From Epiperipatus broadwayi (lineage: Eukaryota > Onychophora > Udeonychophora > Euonychophora > Peripatidae): a DNA stretch of 64,000 nucleotides. Below the pieces are notes generated by a model. The model was given only the letters and a program-made list of their open reading frames with translations. It ran no database searches and was not told the origin of the DNA. Position numbers and translations under genes: made by a program. Every line of letters starts with the position of its first letter. The first letter of the stretch is position 1. The stretch covers positions 347,578 to 411,577 of the forward strand of contig JAQFVV010000446.1 of assembly GCA_028023455.1 (NCBI GenBank), read 5' to 3'. Shown here one piece after another: positions 1 through 10,390 of the stretch.

Positions 1-872
1 TTCTTTTCTATTGTTTTAATTTCTTATTGTTATTTTTAATTTCGATCATAATTTGAAATCTCTCTTTTAATTAATATTTACATTTCTTATTATCTTAATA
101 CTTCATTCAGATTTATCTAAATGACCTCGATAAGATAGTTTACAGTTTTTTAATTGATTCACCTATTGATTTTGGTTTTATTATCAATCAGAAATCTTAT
201 AAACAAATTAATTACATTTTTGAAAGTTTTCTTTTACAAATAAAATTTTATTTCAACTTTCCATATTTACTTATTTATTCTTTAAAAAGGAATTTCTTTA
301 AAAGAGAGAGAAAAAAGTTTTAAAATATTTTTCTAATTCCACTTTAGATTTTTCCCCAGCCCTTTTATAGTTTTATTATATTTTAAAATCCAAATATAAG
401 CAATCTTTTTATTTTATTTTTAAAATTATGTTTTTAGAACCACTCCTTAATTAATAATTACTTTTGGACTAATCTTATTTATTTAATTTTTTTTAATAAA
501 TCTGATCATTTCTTTTTAAATGATAACATATGTAAAGCAGCACAATCATATTTATTGCTTGGATTTGCAATTGTCCCAAACACAAGGCAGAAACGTTTAA
601 AGAAATAGAAGCATAAATTTTGAAGTCAATCCAAAGCTATTTTCCAAAGCTATGACAAAAAAAAAAAACAAAGATCAATGATCAAAAATGAAAAAATGCA
701 TTAAATAGCTTAATATTAAATTGCCTATCCAAAGCTCCAAAATATATCTACTTCACATGCTTCTTACCCCAATTACAAGCTAGTTAAACCTAATAACAAT
801 TGACAATCTGTGAAAAATTGTAATAGCCACTACTGTTATTGTATATTTATTAACTTGTTAGTATTTTAAACC
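1..872. other. AT-rich non-coding stretch
   Basis: I see no coding pattern, no long inverted repeat and no recognisable element here. The composition is AT-rich with A and T runs. It lies downstream of the last GALNT exon found, so it is intron 3 or intergenic DNA. Confidence 0.6.
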
Positions 873-875
873 ATG

Positions 876-1088
876 ACTCCATTTTATAATCATCATTATC
901 ATCATTGTCATCCATTATTAATACATTGTAGGAAGAATGTTTCTCCTAGTTTAATTCAATTTCTCCAATTTCTAGCCTCTATTCTTCACATAATCCTGCA
1001 AACTTCCTTATTTTATCCATTCACCTCACATGTGGTAACCATCTATATCTTTTACAATTTTATGGAATCCAGTTTATTATTTCAGCTT
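876..1088 (-). mobile_element. Decayed 3' end of an RTE-type LINE
   Basis: Read on the minus strand this is a diverged copy of the last about 200 bases of the RTE element at 34642-37616. The shared order of blocks includes the imprecise ATC trinucleotide tail (876-910), then the equivalents of TTTAATCCATCTTCTCC and CACATGTGGT and of GGAATCCAGTTTA. Many substitutions and small indels show that it is old. Only the 3' end is present, as expected of a 5'-truncated LINE insertion. An open frame on the plus strand here is only a shadow of the repeat. Confidence 0.85.
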
Positions 1089-1724
1089 TTGAACTATTAG
1101 TATTTACTAATTTCTAAAGAGGTAAAAAATGTAAAACCAGAATGTAAATAATCAACTCAGAGCAAAGATTTCAACAATTAGACCTTCTCACTAGGACTGT
1201 TTTTATCAAGTAAATGACCTAATGAATATAGGCATAGTTTTGATTAAACAAAATGATATTGGAATAGCAATAATGAAGAGTTTTACAAGGTATTGCAAAG
1301 ATTATTAAACATTTAATGGTGTTGACAACAAATATTTTTTATTTAGAATGGATAAATCAAACAAGATTGGCTGAGATTTTTAAACATCTCAAAGTTTTCA
1401 TAATGACTCTTAGTAAGTAACCATAAAATTATATTGAGAAGTTTAGTGTATTGCTATGGTTCTGCAATGAGTTCTGATTATTATCTAGGCACTAATAATC
1501 ATTATTTTTTTATCTTTTAAAAACAGAAGAGATCAAACTTAAAATATGTGACTCTTTATCCACCAAACGCTAGTAATATCTGGGTCACTTTATCTATAGT
1601 AATTACTTGTTTTAATGATCAAATTATAGTTCTTTCTGAATGTTAATACTGTCTTCATTCATCAATAGTATCTTCAAAAAGCTATAAACTCTTTCATAAA
1701 TATTTTTTTTGAATGATTACTAAT
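1089..1724. other. Unassigned AT-rich DNA
   Basis: I see nothing recognisable. The last five bases (1720-1724, CTAAT) are the left target-site duplication of the gypsy insertion that follows. Confidence 0.6.
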
Positions 1725-2200
1725 TGATATGTCTTGAAGTTCGCCGTGGAGGGTGGTCCAGAAGTTACACTATGGGTCGGATCAGGAGTATGAACACTGC
1801 GGGGATTATCCGGCCTTAATCGAGGCTCCCTATGTATCTTAGTGCTGCACTGCGCTATGATATCAAATCTCCCGAAGTTGTTGCCTTCTCCGTTGGCTCT
1901 TATATGCCTTCCAGATTATATTCTCCGATGAGTAAATTATTCCTTCTTCCTGGCCGTGGAACTTAAGTGTGACTGCCGATTTCTGGGAAGGGGTTTTTTC
2001 TCTCTATATGGCTATTGTTCTCTAAAGTATATTTTTACCAATGAAATCTCTACATTCTGAGAGCAAAAGCTTATCTCCAATCAGAAAGGTCCACTTATAA
2101 ATGTAAGTAAATTCTTATTAGATAAAAGTTATCAATTGCCCCAGGGATTTCTTGAATCTTTTAACCCGTATAATTTTAATCCAATTATATATATATAGCA
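1725..2200 (-). repeat. 3' LTR of gypsy element A
   Basis: This 476-bp direct repeat matches 5000-5473. It begins TGATATGTC and ends TATAGCA in plus-strand reading. It is the downstream LTR in the element's own orientation, next to the polypurine tract. Confidence 0.93.
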
Positions 2201-2217
2201 CTCCTCCCCTTTACTTT
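2201..2217 (-). promoter_or_regulatory. Polypurine tract of gypsy A
   Basis: On the minus strand AAAGTAAAGGGGAGGAG lies directly against the TG of the 3' LTR. This is the position and composition expected for plus-strand DNA priming. Confidence 0.85.
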
Positions 2218-2253
2218 AGAGAACCACGGTTCCCCCCCTTTTTTTCTTTTTTT

Positions 2254-4365
2254 TTAACACAAGTAATCTTTAAGGTAGACAGGAGGCTTCCGCACTCTTT
2301 GAGGTTTATCTTTCCCTGGTTTAAGATTACTCTCATGTGTGGTTACTTCTTCAGCCATTTGGTCAGCTCCCTTTTCTTCTATAATTTCATGATTTAGTCC
2401 TGTGTAGGGGGGTGACTTGTTTGTTACTCGCTTCTTAATGTGGTTTGTGTGGTGATGGAATTGTGTGCCCGTTTCTGATTCTATGAGTACAATTTTGTTT
2501 GAAAGTATTTTCAAGATCACACCTGGTGTCCACTTTTTTTTTAGGGAATCTCTAACCCAAATGCTTTGACCCACCATAAATTCATTGCATTCCTCTGTCG
2601 TAGTTTCAATGGATTCATGTTGTGGGTGTAGTAGTGATAGTTTGGTTCTTAGTTTCCGGCCTAGTAACCTTTCAGCTGGTGAAATCCCAGTCGATGCTAT
2701 GGGTGTGGAATGTTGGTAAAGCATTGCTAACTGAAGAACTTCATGGGTTTGTTGAGATTCTGATTTGTTAAGGGCTTGCTTTAACTGGTGTACGGCTTTT
2801 TCAGCCAGTCCATTTGACTCTGGGTGGTAGGGTGGAGTGTAAATGTGTTTGATACCCCATTCCCTTGTAAAATCTTTAAATTGGTCTGAGGTAAAACCAG
2901 AACCATTATCTGTTACCAGGCTTTCTGGTATTCCATGGAAAGCAAAAATTTCTTTAAGAGTTGATATTGTTTCATTAGACCCTGTATTCCTAACTAGTCT
3001 ATATTCTACCCAGTTAGAATATGCATCTATTATAACCAAGAATAGGTTTCCTCTGAAAGGCCCTGCATGGTCCATGTGGACCCGCTCCCATGGTTTAGTT
3101 GCAGTTGGCCATGATGTATACGTTCGCGGTTTCTGATTTGCAGTTGACTGGCAGTTTGTACATGCCTTTACAGTGTTTTCGATGTCTTTATCTATACCTG
3201 GCCACCATACATAGGAACATGCCAAAGCTTTGGCTCTTACAATTACAGGATGTCCATCATGGATCAAACTTAGGACTGCTGGGCGACCTTGAACTGGTAT
3301 GATTACTCGATCGCCTATCAGTATGCATTCTTTATTTATTGACAGTTGGTCTCGTGCTTTCCAGAATGCCACTGGGAGATTGTTGGGTCGTTTAATTGGC
3401 CAGCCATTACATATCCAATTCCATAATAGTCTATACCCATCGTCTAATTTAGTCCATTTTGCTACTAACTCGCTATTCAACACATTTGATTCCCATGTAT
3501 CTATGTAGTTTATAGAGACTTGTCCTATTGTTTTTCCATTATTATCTGGTATTCGGGACAGTGCATCAGCATGTGTTATAAAGCTGCCTCTCCTGTATTC
3601 AAGGGAATAATCATATGCAGATAATATTTCAATCCAACGCAGCATGCGTGGGCTTAAGTGATCGGGTAATTGTTTTGACCTCGAAAATATTCCCAGTAAT
3701 GGTTTGTGGTCAGTGATTGCTGTAAAATGCCTTCCATATAGATATTGGTGGAACTTTTTTATCCCAAAAATGATTGCCAAGGCTTCTTTGTCTAGTTGAC
3801 TATAGTTCCGTTCAGACCTTGATAATGTTCTTGAAGCATAAGCTATGGGTCGTTCACCTTCATCTGTGGGGTGGCTTATTACTGCTCCTACTCCATATTC
3901 TGATGCGTCAGTGGTTAATATTACCTGTTCATTGTTATTGTAGTTTATGAGTAGGTCATCTGATGTTAGCAAGCTTTTTGTCTTCTTGAATGCATCTTCA
4001 TGTATTCTATCCCAGCTCCACTTCCGGTTTTTCTCTAATAACTCGTATAACTTACTGGCAATGTGGGCTTTTCCTTTAAGAAAACATTCAAAATATCCAA
4101 TAAGGCCCAGGAAAGATTGTAATTCCTTGACATTCCGAGGTGTTTTTGCATTTTTAATAGCCCGTATCTTTTCAGGCATTGGTTTTTTACCATTATTGGA
4201 TATTATATGTCCTAGAAATTTAATTTCTGGAGTATTCCAGATACATTTTTCTTCATTTAGTCTGGCTCCTGATTTTGCTAGCTTTTCACAAACTTCATGA
4301 ACCTTGCTCTGGAGTTCTGTCTCTGAATTTGCCATTATTAATATATCATCGAAGTAAGGTATCAC
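2254..4365 (-). CDS. gypsy A pol C-terminal part: RT end, RNase H, integrase
   Basis: An open frame of 703 codons. RT motif C, YFDD, is at residues 4-7. RNase H shows D153 (TTDASEYG), E194 (QLDKEA), D219 (TDHKPL) and D267 (HADALSR). The integrase has an HHCC finger (H369, H372, C402, C405) and the D,D35E triad D432, D486, E522, all present. The frame ends YLKDYLC, close to the polypurine tract. The listed start is a GTG inside RT and not a real initiator: an in-frame TGA at 4378-4380 cuts it off from the upstream RT region. The protein belongs to the Ty3/gypsy polyproteins often annotated as K02A2.6-like. The enzymes look intact, but expression from this copy would need readthrough or another start. 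Confidence 0.9.
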   Translation of the reverse strand: MIPYFDDILIMANSETELQSKVHEVCEKLAKSGARLNEEKCIWNTPEIKFLGHIISNNGKKPMPEKIRAIKNAKTPRNVKELQSFLGLIGYFECFLKGKAHIASKLYELLEKNRKWSWDRIHEDAFKKTKSLLTSDDLLINYNNNEQVILTTDASEYGVGAVISHPTDEGERPIAYASRTLSRSERNYSQLDKEALAIIFGIKKFHQYLYGRHFTAITDHKPLLGIFSRSKQLPDHLSPRMLRWIEILSAYDYSLEYRRGSFITHADALSRIPDNNGKTIGQVSINYIDTWESNVLNSELVAKWTKLDDGYRLLWNWICNGWPIKRPNNLPVAFWKARDQLSINKECILIGDRVIIPVQGRPAVLSLIHDGHPVIVRAKALACSYVWWPGIDKDIENTVKACTNCQSTANQKPRTYTSWPTATKPWERVHMDHAGPFRGNLFLVIIDAYSNWVEYRLVRNTGSNETISTLKEIFAFHGIPESLVTDNGSGFTSDQFKDFTREWGIKHIYTPPYHPESNGLAEKAVHQLKQALNKSESQQTHEVLQLAMLYQHSTPIASTGISPAERLLGRKLRTKLSLLHPQHESIETTTEECNEFMVGQSIWVRDSLKKKWTPGVILKILSNKIVLIESETGTQFHHHTNHIKKRVTNKSPPYTGLNHEIIEEKGADQMAEEVTTHESNLKPGKDKPQRVRKPPVYLKDYLC

Positions 4366-4380
4366 ACCATTTATTCCTCA

Positions 4381-4778
4381 GAGTAGTTGGTCTATGTTTG
4401 ATTGGAAAATATTTGGTGCGGTGGTAATTCCAAAAGGCAAACGGTTGTATTTAAATAGACCAAAAGGTGTAGTCAGTGTTAAGATCTCTGCTGACTTTCC
4501 TGTTACTGGTATTTGGTGAAATGCAGCATTAAGGTCCAATTTTGCATAGTGAGTTGCTCTCGAGAGTGGCTAATGCTTCATGCACGTTTGGCACTGGATC
4601 AATTGCTTTTATTTAAAGCTGGGTTAACTGTTATCCTGTAGTTCCCACAAATTTCACGTATACTGCGTCTGGCTTAGTAAATGATTTACTGTTTTAATTA
4701 GATGTGGACCCACTCTGAGTTTTCCGTAGGTGTTAATACCCCTTTATTTGTTAACTCTTCCAGTGCATTGGCTAGTTT
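4381..4778 (-). pseudogene. gypsy A, broken N-terminal RT segment
   Basis: Minus-strand translation gives RT fragments in changing frames. These are an ALEELTNKGVLTP-like stretch, a GNYRITVNPAL stretch, a PVPNVHEALATLE stretch and an LPFGITTAPNIFQ-like stretch just before YFDD. At least two frameshifts and several stops separate them. Together they cover RT motifs upstream of the catalytic YFDD. The segment follows the gag start directly, so an internal deletion has removed the DNA between. Confidence 0.75.
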
Positions 4779-4781
4779 TCA

Positions 4782-4895
4782 TCTCTCGTCCTTTACAATA
4801 TTATTCATTAAAAGATATTTATCTATGCGGCTTGCATACAGAGGCCATTCTGATTGTCTATGCATGTCAAATTCTCCAACGTTTACCTGCGCCAT
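4782..4895 (-). pseudogene. gypsy A gag, N-terminal stub
   Basis: An ATG at 4893-4895 opens a 38-codon frame ending at TGA 4779-4781. It begins MAQVNVGEFD and includes EWPLYASRIDKY. The same pattern, QANISEF followed by KWPFYVLQLQNYF, starts gag in element B, which supports the call. The stop and the fusion to RT-like sequence right after it mark the deletion point. No capsid C-terminus, CCHC finger or protease remains. Confidence 0.75.
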
Positions 4896-4980
4896 GTTTA
4901 ATTTGAACGGCGTCACTTATGAATTTGTGAATTTCGGATTACTAGTTTCCCGATGTTTATATATTTCTGAATATCCTACT

Positions 4981-4998
4981 GGTTTGTCGACTGCGCCA
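4981..4998 (-). promoter_or_regulatory. Primer binding site of gypsy A
   Basis: On the minus strand TGGCGCAGTCGACAAACC starts one base after the 5' LTR. TGG pairs with the CCA end of a tRNA. The first 11 bases resemble primer sites I remember for Drosophila 297/17.6-type elements, which are assigned to tRNA-Ser; that match is from memory. Confidence 0.75.
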
Positions 4999-4999
4999 A

Positions 5000-5473
5000 T
5001 GATATGTCTTGAAGTTCGCCATGGAGGGTGGTCCAGAAGTTACACTATGGGTCGGATCAGGAGTATGAACACTGCGGGGATTATCCGGCCTTAATCGAGG
5101 CTCCCTATGTATCTTAGTGCTGCACTGCGCTATGATATCAAATCTCCCAAAGTTGTTGCCTTCTCCGTTGGCTCTTATATGCCTTCCAGATTATATTCTC
5201 CGACGAGTAAATTATTCCTTCTTCCTGGCCGTGGAACTTAAGTGTGACTGCCGATTTCTGGGAAGGGGTTTTTTCTCTCTATATGGCTATTGTTCTCTAA
5301 AGTATATTTTTACCAATGAAATCTCTACATTCTGAGAGCAAAAGCTTATCTCCAATCAGAAAGATCCACTTATAAATATAAGTAAATTCTTATTAGATAA
5401 AAGTTATCAATTGCCCCAGGGATTTCTTGAATCTTTTAACCCGTATAATTTTAATCCAATTATATATATAGCA
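5000..5473 (-). repeat. 5' LTR of gypsy element A
   Basis: The 474-bp partner of 1725-2200. In the element's orientation it is the promoter-bearing LTR and lies next to the primer binding site. Confidence 0.93.
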
Positions 5474-6592
5474 CTAATATCTTGGAATTTAATTATTGTT
5501 ATTCTTATTACAAAATCAACAAGACATTATATAGTTTTAGCATAGACGTTGCTATTCATTAGTAAATTCTTCTCCTCTCAAAATGCCCATTAGACCGCCT
5601 TAAAATAGTGCGATTAGAAAAAATATTGCTATGCATTTATTATAAGTGATGTTCTCCTTAATTATACAAATGTATACAATAAACATTAGGAACTTTTTCT
5701 GAGGTATTTTAAGTGATAGAGTAATACATTCCAAATAATAACATTTGATGACTATCATAAATCAAAGTTTGCTATTGACTATCTTTTTAAAAAATTCTAT
5801 TCTAGCATGCTAATTTTTGGATGTGATAAACATTAATTGGAATTACACGTTTTAGAATGCTATTAGAGATTTTTATAACTTTAAATTTATTATGTGTTTA
5901 CATTCCTTATGATTTTGATTATCAACTAGTTATACTGCATAATATAATGATCGTAAAAAAGATATTTAATGTGTATGTTTTTTCCCATGTGTAAATAAGG
6001 TTTAACACATTTGTGATATTTTTTCTATGCAGATCAATTCATCTGTAACTTATATATAGTAACAGTTACAAAGAAAGTATTTGACATATTTAATTACGTT
6101 GTAAGAAATGAAAATTTTGCAAATTCCCCAAAATGGTACACAAATTTTCACAGTAAAATCAAAATGGTTAAATATGTGCACACTTATATATTCAGCACTG
6201 GTTAAGATATTGTATCTACTTACAGACAAGGCAATTAGTCAGCAAAATTGCACATATATTGATGTTTGCTATAAAACAATGTACGTATATTAAGTTAAGC
6301 TTGCTTCAATATCAGCTGTAAAACTTGATCAACAGAAACGATAATCCCCCACCCCCGTTTATAAAAGTATTATGATATTCAAACTCAGTATCATTACTTA
6401 CAAGAATAAAATGCAAAAACTATACTTTTAGTAATAAAATATTAAATTACGGTAAAATAATAATAATTGATTATATATATAAATTAAAGAATGCTTAAAG
6501 CTAGATTAATAATAATGGATTATATATATATATGGATTATATATATATATATATATATATATAGCCAAATCAACCCTTCCCCCAATATTATA
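5474..6592. other. Unassigned AT-rich DNA with AT microsatellite
   Basis: 5474-5478 is the right CTAAT target duplication. There is no coding pattern. Short TA arrays interrupted by GATTA lie at about 6465-6563. Confidence 0.6.
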
Positions 6593-6630
6593 TTTTTTCA
6601 GCGAAGTTATCTTGTGAATAAAGATAAAGT
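6593..6630 (+). repeat. Copy of a dispersed 38-bp motif (R1)
   Basis: TTTTTCAGCGAAGTTATC followed by TTGTGAATAAAGATAAAG recurs at 28649-28686 (plus), 28964-29000 (minus) and 29236-29272 (minus). It is part of a dispersed repeat of unknown type. Confidence 0.7.
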
Positions 6631-6689
6631 CTAAATTTCAAACAACATGGCTTAGAAATAAAAAGTATTAATGTGTTTCCTAATGTTTT

Positions 6690-7802
6690 GGAAAAAACTG
6701 AATATTTTTCTGCAAATAAGATTAAAGCTATTTATGATTTGCTATTGTTATTACAGGGTTCTGTGTATTTTGTGTATAAAGATGTGTTTTATAAAATTAA
6801 AGAGGGTTGAGTTATTGGTTGTGTTATTTCTCCTTTAATGTGCTCTGTCTATACTGATGTTTTAGAGAGTAGTGTTACTGATAATTTTTCTATTTCTTTA
6901 AAATTATTTGTTATATATGTTGATGATTGCTTCCTTGTTATACAGGAGAAAAAATTAAGAATGTTTTTGATGAATTGAATGCTTTTAGTTCTATTATTAA
7001 ATTTATATTTGAATTTGCAAAGTTAAAATTTTTATATGTAAGTGTTGATAAAGTTGATGATGTTTTATTTTGTAGTCATTTCAATAGAGACTTAATTTTA
7101 AAAATATGATAAGGCCAGATAGTTATCAAAGTTTTATTCATATAAGAATAGAAGGCTTAATAATTTTGAAAATAGTAGTTATATTCAGAGGAATCTATTT
7201 GCTTGTGACTATATTGAGTTAGGATATAATAATAAATTTATTAGGAATATTATATGTAATAAAAATATCTATAGATCTGTTAATAATTAAGATTTAAGTG
7301 TTAATGAGAATAAAGTTTATTTTATTTTCATACAAATCATCAGTTAATAAATTGATTTATAAAAATAGTTTTTTAAATGGATGATATGAAGGGGGTTTGG
7401 AAGAAAGGCCTGAGTTTAAATTCATTACTGAATTATTCCAAACAACTAATTGATTGCAAATCTATTCCTGTAGTAGTTTATAAGATTTCTTGTAGGTTGT
7501 CATAAATTTATATAGGACAAAGTATAAATTAAGTCTTAATGAAAGAGTTAAAATTCATAAGAGTATAGTTTAAAATAAATATAATAACTTGGCTTTGTAT
7601 ATTCATGAATTGAATACAAGTCATAAAATATTATTTGACAATGCAGAGATTATCTTTTATGAAAAAAATTAATTGAAAAGAAGAGTAAAAGAAACTTTGA
7701 TGATAAAATATTTTGAATATGAGGCCATCAATCTCACAAAGACATTCTTTGACATTAAAGGAAATTGGTTTGAAGTGAATGATGGGAAGGCTATTGTTTA
7801 GT
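6690..7802 (+). pseudogene. Decayed Penelope-like element (RT plus GIY-YIG tail)
   Basis: Plus-strand translation in shifting frames gives PLE RT features: KIKAIYDLLLLLQGS, then GCVISPLMCSVYTDVLE (the GxxMGSPLSP-like block), then LFVIYVDDCFLVI with the YVDD catalytic motif. Further on is a degraded endonuclease-like C-terminus (LNERVKIHKSIV, LALYIHELNTSHKILFDNA, IKYFEYEAINLTKT). Multiple stops and frameshifts show that it is dead. In PLEs a Penelope-type RT is followed by a GIY-YIG endonuclease, and the order fits. The N-terminal half of RT is not seen. Confidence 0.8.
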
Positions 7803-8032
7803 ATATATACATGATATGTTTAGTTGAATTTCACTTGAAAAAATTTATTTATTAATGTATAAAACTATGGTTATGGAAGAATTTATTTCAATTTTAGTTA
7901 TTTTGGCTAGTATTGTAATGTCATATGAATTTTTATTTTATCTGTTATTACTAGCATAACATTAGGCAGTATTTAATTTTTATATATCTATATACATATA
8001 CACTTTTCCCAGTTGTTAATATTATATAATAA

Positions 8033-8568
8033 CTTGATTAACATTCCAACAATAATTTATTGAGTAAATGAAATACTCTCAGTCCAAAACACAAGATAAA
8101 GTCTTTTCAAAAGATAAGAATTCACCATCCTGTCTTTTTATCTAAATTCATTTATATAGGCAAATCTAAAGTACTTTGAGTGAAAGCATGAAGATATTAA
8201 ATTGATCAAATCACTTCTTTAAAGCTATATTTCAACTTGCTTTATATAAATTTTATTGACATGAGTTGAGTTTTGAAGATATAAATGAAAGTTCTGAAGA
8301 AGATTGTTGGGGCAATCAAAAGCATTAAAGTGAGTGGTTATTAAAGCATTGTGAAACAGTAATAAAGTGCATAGATAAGTTAATATTATATTATAAAATT
8401 TAAAAACTTTATGCTTTCATTCAAAAGTGCTTTAGATTTGCCTATATAAATGAATTTAGGTAAAAAGATAAGTTGTTTTGTTCTTATCTTTTCAAAAGAC
8501 TTTATCTTGTGCTTTGGATTGAGAGTATGTTATTTACTCAGGAAACCAGTGTTAGAGTGTTAATCTAG
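8033..8568. mobile_element. 536-bp foldback element with about 150-bp inverted arms
   Basis: The left arm (8033-8192) and right arm (8411-8568) are inverted copies. Shared blocks include GATTAACA, ACTCTCAGTCCAAA/ATCCAAAG, CACAAGATAAAGTCTTTT, AAAGATAAGAA and TAAATTCATTTATATAGGC. The central part (8285-8375) contains TTCTGAAGAAGATTG and GGGGCAATCAAAA, which also occur in the foldback at 56338-56795. There is no coding capacity. This is a non-autonomous foldback or MITE-like element, and I could not fix its target duplication. Confidence 0.85.
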
Positions 8569-9295
8569 TATATATATATATATATTGTGCCCTTATCTAT
8601 AGGTCATATTAAGGTAGAATGGTCAATTACTAAAAAAATTTAAATTTTAAGATATGTTTGTATGATATATAAATAATAGTAGGATAATTAGATTTTATAG
8701 TACAATTTAAGGCTGAAAATACCTGGTATATAAAAGTGTAATGGATTATTTTAGGGAAACAGTTAAATAAAACTTAATTATATCCTTGCTTATGGTTGTA
8801 AAAGCTGGCCATATAAAATAACACAGCTATAAATAGTTAAAAGTATATTAACAATCCAATTGTAATGTTTTAAAACTAATAAATTAAATAAAAACGATAT
8901 GTAATATTATAATTGTATTTAATAGTCAAAATTTAATCTAATATATTTTAAAATAAACTTTAGGATGGTGAGAATTATATTTAGTTCTACATTTTTAAAT
9001 TATTTTCCAAATTTTTTATAAAATATATCAGTTTTGGTAATTTAGACCGAGACGTAAATTAAAAAAATCATCTGTTAAAGTTAGTAATCATGTGACTGTA
9101 TATTATATACCTTCACACACACGCTTGTTAGAATAATAATAAAGTTTGTGAATTATAAAACTAAATATAATTGCTATCGATCCTTAAGGTAAAAGTTGAA
9201 ATATTAAATATTGTTTTAATAATTGTTTTTAAAGTTTAAATGATTTTGATAAAATTATAATTGAATTTAAAAATATTATTCTAAGTAATATTTAA
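8569..9295. other. Unassigned AT-rich DNA
   Basis: I see nothing recognisable apart from a short TA array at its start. Confidence 0.55.
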
Positions 9296-9299
9296 GACA

Positions 9300-9391
9300 T
9301 GACGTCATAAATTCTTTATTTTAAAAGGGTTTAATCTATTATAAAACTAAAATGTGTAAATTTGTTCGCGCTAAAAAAGTCATTAACCAAT
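9300..9391 (+). promoter_or_regulatory. Possible promoter cluster: CRE and CCAAT
   Basis: A perfect palindromic TGACGTCA is at 9300-9307 and a CCAAT box (AACCAATCA) at 9385-9393. A locally G-rich stretch follows (GAAGCGGGAGAAAG, GAAGGAGGAAG). In DNA this AT-rich such a cluster stands out. It could be a promoter of a decayed retroelement or of an unseen transcript. No transcript evidence is visible. Confidence 0.3.
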
Positions 9392-9609
9392 CAACGGAGG
9401 TATTTTAGCAGACAAAATATAAGAATTAGACGAAGCGGGAGAAAGTAATGTGTAAGTGAAGGAGGAAGTAACATATTTTTTTAGCTGGATAAGACCGTAA
9501 GCTAGAAAAGTGATATAATTTTAAAATTTTGTATTTATTTTAAAAGTTTTTTTTTTAACATATAATATTTTGACTGCCTTTACATGAAGGGCTAATTTTA
9601 AAAGTTTTC

Positions 9610-10390
9610 TTGCCAGTGATTTTATTCAAGTTTAGCCAAAACCTTACAGTAAAAATGGAAATACTACAGAAAACAGTATATAAAAATATTGCTAAAGGAA
9701 AAATATTTGTAAAGTGCCTCGATACAGCTTTATTTATGCTCAACCAAAAACTTATTATTGTAACTCAGAGGAATATAATTTGGACGCTATACGAAAACTT
9801 AAAAGAGAAGTTATTTGCCATCAGGAAAAAATTATGACGCACAAATTTATAAGGCTACTCTAAAGTTTTTTTTTATTCTTCTCTATGGGAAAATTAAGAT
9901 GCTGTATATTATAAAGAATTATGTAAAAGTTATAATGAGAAAAAAAATGTTTGTCCTTTTTAAAGGAAACATTACAAAGTATATAGTTACCAGAACTTTA
10001 AAAGAAAGGAAAATTTACCGAATAATAATATGAAAGAGTCATTATTTTTTTTTATGAAAAAAAGAACAGAAAAACTTTCTCTAAGAGAAATTGGAAAATA
10101 TAAATCTAATATACTTAATAAAATGGATCCATGGAGACAGAAAAAATTTACTGAATATTTAAATAAAAGTACCTAGAAGATGCATCATAAAAGTCGCGCG
10201 GGAAAATATTAGCAGAAAATATTAGAAGAGAATATGTAGACGTTTTCTTTACGGGATTAACTAATATCATAATTAATAATTGTATTAAATATTATGAAAA
10301 ACCAAGGATTGTCGTCTATGAATATTTATTAAACAGAGCAATAATTGTTTTGCCTTAAAATAGAACATTAAGTGACTGAAGAAGAAATAA
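9610..10390 (+). pseudogene. Coding-like decayed segment, origin unknown
   Basis: Successive plus-strand frames stay open for 70-75 codons each and shift into one another: one frame from 9610 to 9837, another from 9815 to 10033. Later pieces read KLSLREIGKYKSNILNKMDP and YVDVFFTGLTNIIINN. Lysine and isoleucine richness could be due to base composition alone. The pattern looks like a decayed retroelement ORF, but I recognise no motif, so no function is claimed. Confidence 0.3.

Larger units (their letters stand above)
1725..5473 (-). mobile_element. Ty3/gypsy LTR retrotransposon A, internally deleted
   Basis: This is a complete insertion with two direct LTRs (1725-2200 and 5000-5473), both TG...CA. 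The flanking CTAAT duplications are at 1720-1724 and 5474-5478. Read on the minus strand the order is LTR, primer binding site, gag start, broken RT, a long open pol ORF, polypurine tract, LTR. Comparing the LTRs by eye I count about five substitutions plus a two-base microsatellite change, so the insertion is young. Internally it is only about 2.8 kb. Most of gag, the zinc knuckles, protease and the start of RT are missing, so it looks like a deletion derivative that would need help in trans. Its gag start and primer site resemble those of element B at 42382-47625, so the two are probably related lineages. Confidence 0.95.

Noticed and set aside
9555-9743. 62-codon minus-strand frame
   Set aside because: Antisense to the longer plus-strand coding-like frame and without features.
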